Below, in pieces: positions 24,471-31,075 of a DNA stretch of 35,224 bases (positions are counted from its first letter, which is position 1; the number at the start of each line of letters is the position of its first letter). The translations under genes and the position numbers were made by a program. The notes under the pieces were generated by a model. It saw only the letters and a list, made by a program, of their open reading frames with translations. It was not told the DNA's origin and did not search any database. Source of the DNA: Treponema sp. UBA3862 (GTDB lineage: Bacteria > Spirochaetota > Spirochaetia > Treponematales > Treponemataceae); NCBI GenBank assembly GCA_002392405.1, contig DGGY01000048.1:1-35224 (forward strand), given 5' to 3'.

Positions 24471-25602
24471 ATAAAACCCGGTTTAAGTCTACAACAAGGA
24501 ATCCTGAGCGTCCAGTTTTGTAAAAGTCGCTTTCTTCCCATGCAACTGCAAGTTTGTTCCCGCTGATGCAGAAAGGTCCGTAAATGTAGTTTTCAGGAAG
24601 TTTTGGAAGGCGGAAGGCCATGTTTTTTCCTTTGTTTACTATGTTCTGGTTTTCAAGTGCACCGTTAAAATAGGTAGTTCCGTCTTCAAATACAGCGCAG
24701 ATCCAGCCGTCACTGATTATTGCAGAGGCAGCAGATATTCCGTCTGAATCAAAGTTTGAAGTATAAAGCCTGTCTGAACTTCCGCCGTTGTTTTTGCATC
24801 TTACTGCAAAGTCAAAATTATCAGGAATTGAAGAAAGGAGTTTTTTCAGCCGTAAAGGTGCCTGTCTGAAGGGGGAAGGAGAGTTTACTTTTCTGTAGGC
24901 CGCTTCAGTCGAATCTTCCAGTTTGAGTTTTCCCTTAACTGTATATGGGGCAAGAGTTTCAAGATGTTCTTCTGAGGAGAATTTTATGTAGGAAAAATAA
25001 GTTTTTTCATGTTTACGAAGTTTTACTGAGCATAAAAAGTTTGAGCCGTCGTAGTGGGTGCCTGTTATTTCTCCGCCTGAGCTTAGGTTTAAATCTCCAT
25101 AGGTAATTACAGGGTAAAAGGAGCGCATGGCTGATGAAATTCTTACAAGGTAAGGTCTGTTTGAATCATATGAGGAGGTTTCTTCCAGAGCTGCGTTTGT
25201 GTTGAAAAAGGAAGATCGTGAAAAAGTAATGTAAGGATTTCCTGAATCAAATATTAAGGTTGATGCAGTTGAATTAGAAAAGAGTGAATAATCCTGCATT
25301 AAAACTCCGCTGCTGTCACCGTCAAAAAAGATAACGCCCAGGCGGTTTACAACAAGATATCCTTTGCCGTCAGGTCCTGTGTTTGCGTCCGAGGCGCGCA
25401 GTGTTTCTGTCCATGGTTTTAAGCTTGAAATTCCTGATTTCTGGGGAAGACTTGTTTTTTCAAAGCCGTGTGGTGTAAAAAAATACCATTCGTGGTCAGG
25501 AGAGTTTTCTGATATCTGTTTAATCTGCTGTGTATTTTCTTTTTGTTTAGAACATCCGGTAAATAAAACTGCCGCTGTCAGTAAAAATAAAATCTTTTTC
25601 AT
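24460..25602 (-). CDS. Lipoprotein of unknown function, beta-rich
   Basis: The 380-aa protein has a lipoprotein signal ending in AVLFTGC (lipid Cys17). The mature part is beta-rich, with repeated short strands such as GYLVVNRLGVIFFDGD, STLIFDSGNPYITFSRS, GWICAVFEDGTTYFNG and NKLAVAWEESDFY, suggesting a propeller-like fold. It is not assigned to a known family. The gene is coupled by an 11-base overlap to the barrel-like protein at 23676. A GCCGATAAT box ends 6-7 bases before the ATG, with no Shine-Dalgarno. Confidence 0.75.
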   Translation of the reverse strand: MKKILFLLTAAVLFTGCSKQKENTQQIKQISENSPDHEWYFFTPHGFEKTSLPQKSGISSLKPWTETLRASDANTGPDGKGYLVVNRLGVIFFDGDSSGVLMQDYSLFSNSTASTLIFDSGNPYITFSRSSFFNTNAALEETSSYDSNRPYLVRISSAMRSFYPVITYGDLNLSSGGEITGTHYDGSNFLCSVKLRKHEKTYFSYIKFSSEEHLETLAPYTVKGKLKLEDSTEAAYRKVNSPSPFRQAPLRLKKLLSSIPDNFDFAVRCKNNGGSSDRLYTSNFDSDGISAASAIISDGWICAVFEDGTTYFNGALENQNIVNKGKNMAFRLPKLPENYIYGPFCISGNKLAVAWEESDFYKTGRSGFLVVDLNRVLYER

Positions 25603-25609
25603 CGTTTAA

Positions 25610-25617
25610 TTATCGGC
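25610..25617 (-). promoter_or_regulatory. GCCGATAA element just before the 380-aa lipoprotein gene
   Basis: On the minus strand GCCGATAAT lies immediately upstream of the ATG at 25602. Only a partial -35 match (TAAC, 16 bases upstream) is present for a sigma28 promoter. As a sigma70 -10 (GATAAT) it has leaderless spacing of 6 bases. Confidence 0.35.
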
Positions 25618-25693
25618 TTTTGCGTCAGTGGTTGTTATAGAGAAGTTTTAAAAAAAATGGTAACTTGTAAAGGAAAAATGGTGTTTTACTGAT

Positions 25694-26539
25694 ATGAAAA
25701 GTTTACTGGCTTTTGCAGCAGCATTTTTATTCTGCTTCTCCTGTTTTGCGGAAAATGAAATTTCTGATTATACGCTCTCAAAAATTCTTGATTTTGTGAC
25801 ACTTCGTGTTCAGCTTAAAAGTATTGAAGATTCTCAGGAAGTCCTTGCTGTAATAAACAGCCTGCAGGAAAAGGTTTTTGAAGAACTTCCTTCACAGGCA
25901 AAAGACTATGAGCAGGAAAAACAGATTCTTTCAAACCTTTACTTTATGGAAGGCTATGTACGCCGTCTTACAAAAAGCAATTATGCTTCCCTCCGGAAGG
26001 AAATGAAGAATCAGATGAACGACTGTCATAAACTTATGGAAAAGCGTTCTGAGAAAAATTTAAGCAAATGGTTTTATGTTACCACGGCAGATGTTACTTC
26101 TTACTATATGACACGTTCCCTTGCTGCCTCGTTTTACTGGGGATTTAAAGTTAAGGACTGGCATAAAAAAGCCCTTAAAAAAGACGAATATATGACGGCT
26201 GCAAATGCCTGTCTTGCAAACTGGAACTTTTATGCACCTGCCCCGATCGGTTCTAATAAAAAGGCTCGTCAGTATTACAAAAACGGCCTGAAAGGTGCCC
26301 GCACGCTGGGTGAAAAATACATGATTTTTACCTATTACTCGCAGTTTCTCTATGAAGAAAAAGAATATGCAAAGGCAGCAGAATATCTTGAAATGGCATA
26401 CGAACTCGACCTTGGAACGCAGGAACTTGACCTTATGAAAAAGTGCAACGAGGAAGGCTATTCTTATCTTCAGTATATGAGGGATAAATCAGGAATTGAT
26501 GAGGAAATTCCTAAAGAAGAAAGGGAAGCAGAGGATTAA
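25694..26539 (+). CDS. Periplasmic helical protein with TPR-like C-terminus, unknown function
   Basis: The 281-aa protein has a signal peptide (LLAFAAAFLFCFSCFA, cleavage ~19). The remainder is mainly helical and Lys/Glu-rich. Near the C-terminus YSQFLYEEKEYAKAAEYLEM and AYELDLGTQELDLMKK look like a TPR repeat pair (~215-255). No catalytic motif is visible. It is divergent from the 380-aa lipoprotein gene (91 bp between starts) and is followed at 87 bp by another envelope protein, so it may be an envelope assembly or scaffold factor. That role is inference. Confidence 0.75.
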   Translation: MKSLLAFAAAFLFCFSCFAENEISDYTLSKILDFVTLRVQLKSIEDSQEVLAVINSLQEKVFEELPSQAKDYEQEKQILSNLYFMEGYVRRLTKSNYASLRKEMKNQMNDCHKLMEKRSEKNLSKWFYVTTADVTSYYMTRSLAASFYWGFKVKDWHKKALKKDEYMTAANACLANWNFYAPAPIGSNKKARQYYKNGLKGARTLGEKYMIFTYYSQFLYEEKEYAKAAEYLEMAYELDLGTQELDLMKKCNEEGYSYLQYMRDKSGIDEEIPKEEREAED

Positions 26540-26626
26540 ATAAGGTGACAACTGCCCGTAATGAGTTATAATTGAACAGGTATTGTTTTGCTGTTTTAGT
26601 TTCTACCCCGTTTAAGAGAGGTGATT

Positions 26627-27310
26627 ATGAAAAAAATTATAAGTCTTGCGGTTCTTTTTATCTGTTTTTGTGCAGGATTATCAGCCCAGTCCGGCGGGGA
26701 AGTTGCCGTCGGTGTTACTGTTCCTTACTATCATCTTACTCTTGACGGAGACGGTATTTCGAATGACCGTTCGACTCCAATTGCCTACGACTTTGACCTT
26801 CAGTACCGTCATGTCCCTTATAGCGGGGTCTGTTATTTAGTTGATCTTGCATTCGGTGTTTTTGTAAATGAATCGGATTATATTGAAAAATACATCGGTA
26901 ATAATACCGCGATGCTGGATTTGAGTTTTATGGTCGGAATGGGCTGGAACTTTTTTCATCCGCAGTCTTTGAACCGCTTGATTTTAGGACCGGTAATAGG
27001 TTTCGGCTTAAACAGTTTTACTTCGGATCCGGTTTATAGAAACGGAGATACTGAAAAAATTACTTATGAATTCAGCGTAGGAAACTTCTTTGCCGGCCTT
27101 GATTTATATTTTTCTCATCTGGTTTCCCAGAAAGTCGGTGTCTATGCAGAAGTGACAGGATATGCAGGAATTGGACAGGCAACTTATACAAAAAGAACTG
27201 AGCGGAAAGGCTCAAATAATGCCTGGAGTAAAGAAGAAACAAGCGACCAGAAACCGACTTCCTATGTCTGGACAATCCAGCCGAGGGCAGGGGTAATTAT
27301 AGCGCTGTAG
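26627..27310 (+). CDS. Outer-membrane beta-barrel-like protein
   Basis: The protein has 227 aa from the ATG at 26627 (a GTG two codons upstream is inside the GAGAGGTG ribosome site). A signal peptide (IISLAVLFICFCAGLSA, cleavage ~20) precedes strands typical of a small barrel: GEVAVGVTVPYYHLTLD, YLVDLAFGVFV, LDLSFMVGMGWNFF, LILGPVIGFGLNSF, FFAGLDLYFSHLVS, VGVYAEVTGYAGIG, ending IQPRAGVIIAL with a hydrophobic C-terminal strand. No known porin family was recognised. It is convergent with the truncated Rpn gene, only 4 bases away. Confidence 0.78.
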   Translation: MKKIISLAVLFICFCAGLSAQSGGEVAVGVTVPYYHLTLDGDGISNDRSTPIAYDFDLQYRHVPYSGVCYLVDLAFGVFVNESDYIEKYIGNNTAMLDLSFMVGMGWNFFHPQSLNRLILGPVIGFGLNSFTSDPVYRNGDTEKITYEFSVGNFFAGLDLYFSHLVSQKVGVYAEVTGYAGIGQATYTKRTERKGSNNAWSKEETSDQKPTSYVWTIQPRAGVIIAL

Positions 27311-27314
27311 TTTT

Positions 27315-27803
27315 TCAGAGCTGTTTCTGAAGTTCCAGTACTTTTTCAAGCGGAAGTTCGGTAATCTGTGCTGCCTGTTCTGGTGTGAGCCCCATTTTAA
27401 GTGCATTCAGGGCATTATGGAGTTTTGTATTTGTTGAGCCCTGCTGGAGTCCCTGCTGGAGTCCCTGCTGGAGTCCCTGCTGCATGCCCTGTTCCAGTCC
27501 TTTTTTCATGCCGTTTTCAAGACCTCTTTTTTCGGCGTTGTAATAATGAGTTCTTATGTCTCTTTCACGGCCTTCTATCTGGCCCTGGATAATCCATCTC
27601 CATTGTTCGTCGCTGAGTCTGCTTAAGGTCTTTTTTGCCGCCATTATTCCATCTCCGTAACTTTCAATTCTGTTAAAAAAATCCTGCTTTTCAGGATTAT
27701 CCGCTTCTTTAAAAAAGTTACACCATTTGATTATGTCTGGCAAGGATGAAATATCCTTTTCATCCGTTAAATCTTTTACTTTAAAAAAATCGTAAAAATC
27801 CAA
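27315..27803 (-). CDS. Truncated Rpn/PDDEXK_2 family protein: C-terminal half without the nuclease core
   Basis: The open frame of 162 codons begins only at a TTG (27803), with an in-frame TAG three codons upstream. Its sequence matches the second half of the ~300-aa family often labelled 'putative transposase' (TIGR01784): LPDIIKWCNFFKEA, AAKKTLSRLSDEQWR, then a Gly/Gln-rich linker (GLEQGMQQGLQQGLQQGLQQ). The N-terminal ~150-170 residues with the PD-(D/E)XK active site are missing, and the upstream DNA does not encode them. The last 32 residues (ALNALKMGLTPEQAAQITEL and on) are identical to those of the Rpn protein at 30008-30808. It may be a decayed gene, or a stand-alone C-terminal protein of the kind reported to inhibit full-length Rpn nucleases in E. 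coli. No ribosome site is visible. Confidence 0.7.
   Translation of the reverse strand: MDFYDFFKVKDLTDEKDISSLPDIIKWCNFFKEADNPEKQDFFNRIESYGDGIMAAKKTLSRLSDEQWRWIIQGQIEGRERDIRTHYYNAEKRGLENGMKKGLEQGMQQGLQQGLQQGLQQGSTNTKLHNALNALKMGLTPEQAAQITELPLEKVLELQKQL
27319..27415. repeat. 97-bp direct repeat, copy 1 (Rpn C-terminal tail)
   Basis: Matches 30012-30108 at 94 of 97 positions. The three differences are all synonymous in the minus-strand genes. The match starts just beside the stop codons, which differ (TGA here, TAG in copy 2). Confidence 0.95.
27439..27482. repeat. 12-bp tandem repeat inside the truncated Rpn gene
   Basis: Three perfect copies of CCCTGCTGGAGT (27439-27474) and a partial fourth (27475-27482) encode the Gly-Leu-Gln-Gln repeats on the minus strand. 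The unit is a multiple of three, so copy-number changes would keep the frame. Confidence 0.93.
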
Positions 27804-27961
27804 AAGATACTATAACGGTTATTTAAAAAGTCGGAAAAGTTCAAAAAAAAAACAAAAAATTCTTCCTTCCTTATTATTTAATAGAGAAATACGAGATTTA
27901 ACAAATCAACGGACGGGTCGCTTGCTGTAAGGCTCAAAACGTTGAAAAAAATGGAGGAATT

Positions 27962-29782
27962 ATGAAAAAGTTATTCAATATGATCGCAGCTCTTGCAGCT
28001 CTTGCGTTCATTGGAACTGGTTTTACTGCATGTTCAGGTGGTGATGATGACAGTAAGCCTTCAGAAACATTCACAAATTACACATGGACTGTACTTGATA
28101 CAGATGAGGCCTGTACAACTTATGAAGTAGATGCAGGTGTTTACACAATCAAGGCAAGTTCAAAGGGAACTTTCGAAACATCTGCAACAATCGAAGGTCT
28201 TGGAACTCTTGTTGTTGCAAAGGGAACTTACACTGTTTCTGGAACAACACTTAAAGCTATTCAGACAAAAGCTCTCAACGATGCTGGTACTGCTCTTGAA
28301 GACATTTCGGAAGCAGAGCAGATTGTAATGGTATTCACAGTAGGTGAGGGTAATGTTCTTACATTTACAGGTGTAGAACTCCCGCCGGCACCGGAAACAG
28401 TTTATGCATGGAATTTCCAGGCAACTGATTTGTTGAATAATCTTTCATGGACTGCTGGGGTTGCAAGTGGAAGTGTGCTTACTGGTACAGAATTTCAGAA
28501 AGTAAAACTGGAAGCTGCTGGTTCTTATGAATCAACTCCTGCAGGTCTTACACTGAATTTTTCAACAAATGCTTATTTTAATAAAGTATCGCCATCTGCA
28601 ACTTTAAGTAGTGGTGTTACAGCTAAAGGGGCTACTGCGGGTCATATTGAACCGGATGGTGCAGCTGCAAGTCTTCCATATGTAACTTTACAGGGTCCTT
28701 TTACAGTAACAATGATTTGTGCAGCAAATTCAAATTCTGGAAAAGATGACCGCTATGCATTTATTAAAATTGGAGAAGAAGAAGTTGCTGCTCCAAATAA
28801 GAATGCAAATACACTTTCTGGTACTGGTGAAGTTCTTACTTATGCTTATTCAGGTACAGATACCGTAACAGTATATTTTGGTGGAACAAATATTGTTCGT
28901 ATTCATGACATTAAGATTTCAACATCTAATGGCGATGCAACAGGAAAAACTGCCGGGGAAGTAAAAACATCTGCTACATTCACACCAGAAACAAATTCAA
29001 ATACAGCAAATGATGCTGAAACTCTAGGTCTTGTAGGCATATCAGTAACTTCATCTGCAGAAGCAGTTGCAACTGCTGAAATTGACAATGGTAACATTGC
29101 AATTACATCTGTATCTGCTGGTTCTGCTGTAATTACAGTTAGTGACGGTACAAATGAGGCAACAATTGAGGTAGCAGTAAGTACACTTGGTGCAGTTACT
29201 GTTACAAAAATTAATAAATATTCAAGTGCACCAAAAGCAACAATTGCATATTTTGCAAGTTCTGGTTCAGCACTTTCTTATGATGCTGTTGTTACTGATT
29301 CGGAGTCTTTACTTACTTCTGCCGGTACAGCAGTATTTACTGCTGTTAATGCAGGTATTGGAGAAGCAAACTGGAACACAGCAAAAGCTGTAAAAGGTTT
29401 GTCATGTGGAAATGCTGCTGATCTTGCAACGACTGCCGCAGATGAAGAATTCTTTAATGTTGCATTTACAGTAACACCAGCTGAATCTCTTGTTGTTTCA
29501 AAGTTAGCTGCATATGCAGCTTGCAATAAAACATCTGACTTTAAGGTTGAAGTTTTAGTAAATGGCGGAAGCTTATCGGATAAACAGTTAGTAATAAAAT
29601 CTGGATCTTCAAATCTTGCAAGTTTCGAAAATGACATTGAAGAAACAGTAGCTCTTGCAGCAGATACTGAATATACATTTACAGTAAAGTTCCTTTCAAC
29701 AAAAGGAAGAACTTATGCAGCTGTAGCTGACAAACAGTTTACTCTTGCAGATTTAGTTTTGACTGTAGCAGCTGCTGAATAA
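27962..29782 (+). CDS. Large surface lipoprotein with Ig-like (BIG2-type) and carbohydrate-binding-like domains
   Basis: The 606-aa protein is preceded by a strong ATGGAGGAATT site. The lipoprotein signal ends in GFTAC (lipid Cys24), followed by an acidic linker. Domain 1 (~35-140) is a small beta domain (YTWTVLDTDEACTTYEVDAG). Domain 2 (~145-325) starts VYAWNFQATDLLNN and includes DRYAFIKIGEEEV and TVTVYFGGTNIVRIHDIKIS, a pattern seen in treponemal pectate-lyase-associated modules. Domain 3 (~350-415) is BIG2-like (AITSVSAGSAVITVSDGTNE). Domain 4 (~415-606) is beta-rich and ends like the esterase at 3498. No catalytic residues are recognised. It is Thr/Ala/Ser-rich with ACA-biased codons, unlike its neighbours. 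It sits between two Rpn genes carrying the 97-bp direct repeat. Adhesion or polysaccharide binding is the likely role. Confidence 0.8.
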   Translation: MKKLFNMIAALAALAFIGTGFTACSGGDDDSKPSETFTNYTWTVLDTDEACTTYEVDAGVYTIKASSKGTFETSATIEGLGTLVVAKGTYTVSGTTLKAIQTKALNDAGTALEDISEAEQIVMVFTVGEGNVLTFTGVELPPAPETVYAWNFQATDLLNNLSWTAGVASGSVLTGTEFQKVKLEAAGSYESTPAGLTLNFSTNAYFNKVSPSATLSSGVTAKGATAGHIEPDGAAASLPYVTLQGPFTVTMICAANSNSGKDDRYAFIKIGEEEVAAPNKNANTLSGTGEVLTYAYSGTDTVTVYFGGTNIVRIHDIKISTSNGDATGKTAGEVKTSATFTPETNSNTANDAETLGLVGISVTSSAEAVATAEIDNGNIAITSVSAGSAVITVSDGTNEATIEVAVSTLGAVTVTKINKYSSAPKATIAYFASSGSALSYDAVVTDSESLLTSAGTAVFTAVNAGIGEANWNTAKAVKGLSCGNAADLATTAADEEFFNVAFTVTPAESLVVSKLAAYAACNKTSDFKVEVLVNGGSLSDKQLVIKSGSSNLASFENDIEETVALAADTEYTFTVKFLSTKGRTYAAVADKQFTLADLVLTVAAAE

Positions 29783-29804
29783 CGAATCTCAATGCTTAAA
29801 AAAA

Positions 29805-29844
29805 ACAGTCTGCAGGCCTCTTTCGTTCTCGGCGTGCAGACTGT
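29805..29844 (-). terminator. Minus-strand intrinsic terminator
   Basis: A perfect 10-bp stem ACAGTCTGCA (29805-29814) / TGCAGACTGT (29835-29844). Read on the minus strand it is followed by a T8 run, so it terminates transcripts coming from the Rpn gene at 30008-30808. Confidence 0.8.
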
Positions 29845-29847
29845 CTT

Positions 29848-29884
29848 GAGGACAGATATAGCAAGTGTCTGTCCTCTTTTTTTT
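29848..29884 (+). terminator. Plus-strand intrinsic terminator
   Basis: A perfect 9-bp stem GAGGACAGA (29848-29856) / TCTGTCCTC (29868-29876) is followed by a T run. It ends the lipoprotein gene and stands back to back with the opposite terminator at 29805. The rest of the 225-bp gap to 30008 shows nothing else. Confidence 0.9.
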
Positions 29885-30007
29885 AGTTGATAGATTTGTG
29901 GAAAAAAAATCGTGCCCCATCACCTTAAAATCAGTGTCAGCTGTGTCTATAAAAATGCCTGTATAAAACTTTGTTAATGTGTGGTTTCAGATTATTTGTG
30001 TCATCTA

Positions 30008-30808
30008 CTACAGCTGTTTCTGAAGTTCCAGTACTTTTTCGAGCGGAAGTTCGGTAATCTGTGCTGCCTGTTCTGGTGTGAGCCCCATTTTAAGTGCGTT
30101 AAGGGCATCTCTGGAATGTGCTTCTGTTCTGCCTTTTTCTGCAGCTTCTTCAAATTCTTCGTAAAACTGTTCACGGAATGTCATATACTGATTCCTCCAT
30201 GTTGAATTGTGTTTTATCTTTAAGATCCTTTCTTTAAGCTTGTTCGTAAAATCATCTTCAGCATCGTTTCCCTGTAAAAACTTAAAGAAGGCCGTTTCTT
30301 CTGTTGACTTCATCTTATCACACATTGCTGCATTAAAAAAGATTTTATGAGTTCCGTCGTCAAGTTTTAACTCTTTGTTTTCCTGGCAGATGTTTTCAAA
30401 ACTATAAACCGGAAGACCTCGATTAAAAAGATCATTCAGGCAAAGAAAAATTATATATGTGGTTTTAAGCTCGTTATAATCCTGACCTCTGTAGATATTA
30501 TCAACATCAATCATGCTCTGATAATACCTTGAACGTTTAGGCAGATTCTTTTTATTTACCGTCTGAATTTCAATATCATAGATTTTTCCATCTCCTTCTG
30601 TGTAGACATCAAAGCGGACGCTTTTTGAGTTTATTGTTTCCTGCATCGAAAATTCTGATTTTACTAATTCCAGTCTGCTTATTTTAATATGCAGAAGAAT
30701 CTCGAGCAGGTGTCTGCAGAGTTCTGGCTCAGTTTCCATGACCTTGCAGAAAATAAAGTTGTTTGCGAGTGTCAGTGACTCCCATTCTTCGTAGAAGTTG
30801 TGTTTCAA
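30008..30808 (-). CDS. Rpn-family PD-(D/E)XK nuclease ('putative transposase'), apparently intact
   Basis: The 266-aa protein starts at a TTG (30808) with a good GGAGG site 7 bases upstream. The nuclease core is visible: NNFIFCKVMETEPELCRHLL, then VRFDVYTEGDGKIYDIEIQT, where the Asp and the Glu-x-Gln (ExQ in place of ExK) form the PD-(D/E)XK site, and RSRYYQSMIDVDNIYRGQDY. The middle helical region holds AFFKFLQGNDAEDD and the C-terminal tail holds ALNALKMGLTPEQAAQ. Rpn proteins are DNA endonucleases linked to recombination and, in some species, phage defence; they are not true transposases. The tail is identical over 32 residues to that of the truncated gene at 27315. No inverted terminal repeats were seen. 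Confidence 0.87.
   Translation of the reverse strand: MKHNFYEEWESLTLANNFIFCKVMETEPELCRHLLEILLHIKISRLELVKSEFSMQETINSKSVRFDVYTEGDGKIYDIEIQTVNKKNLPKRSRYYQSMIDVDNIYRGQDYNELKTTYIIFLCLNDLFNRGLPVYSFENICQENKELKLDDGTHKIFFNAAMCDKMKSTEETAFFKFLQGNDAEDDFTNKLKERILKIKHNSTWRNQYMTFREQFYEEFEEAAEKGRTEAHSRDALNALKMGLTPEQAAQITELPLEKVLELQKQL
30012..30108. repeat. 97-bp direct repeat, copy 2 (Rpn C-terminal tail)
   Basis: Partner of 27319-27415, in the same orientation and offset by 2693 bp. Recombination between the copies would remove the lipoprotein gene and leave one Rpn gene with a hybrid tail. Confidence 0.95.
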
Positions 30809-30959
30809 TTTTTTGCCTCCATAGATTTTATTGTCCGAGGAAGTTGAAATCCCTCTGATATATTAATTGGTGAAAAAAATCAAAAACTGACAAAAAATGA
30901 GAAAAAAACTTCAACAAATTGTAAAAAAATCCTTGTTAGTCTGTGGATAAAAATTAGTG

Positions 30960-31014
30960 CATGCTGCGGATTTCACTGTAAGGGCAGTTCTTAAGACCTG
31001 CAGCATGATATAAT
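30960..31014 (+). promoter_or_regulatory. Long inverted repeat overlapping a possible promoter upstream of the chemoreceptor
   Basis: CATGCTGC (30960-30967) and GCAGCATG (31000-31007) are perfect 8-bp arms with a 32-base loop. The right arm runs into TG-A-TATAAT (31006-31014), an extended -10 box. A protein bound to the dyad would cover the promoter. Confidence 0.45.
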
Positions 31015-31059
31015 ATTTTATGATATTTATTTTTATATCATGCAAACTATCGGAAAAAA

Positions 31060-31068
31060 TGCTAGAAT
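31060..31068 (+). promoter_or_regulatory. Second extended -10 promoter of the chemoreceptor, leaderless spacing
   Basis: TG-C-TAGAAT is followed by 7 bases and the ATG at 31076. There is no Shine-Dalgarno at either candidate start. Confidence 0.45.
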
Positions 31069-31075
31069 ATCAGAC

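Noticed and set aside
27439..27482. Possible CRISPR-like repeat
   Set aside because: Units are contiguous 12-mers without spacers and encode Gly/Gln repeats; it is a coding tandem repeat.
30008..30808. Insertion sequence, since the family is often labelled transposase
   Set aside because: The Rpn/PDDEXK_2 fold is a nuclease; no terminal inverted repeats or target duplications were seen around it.
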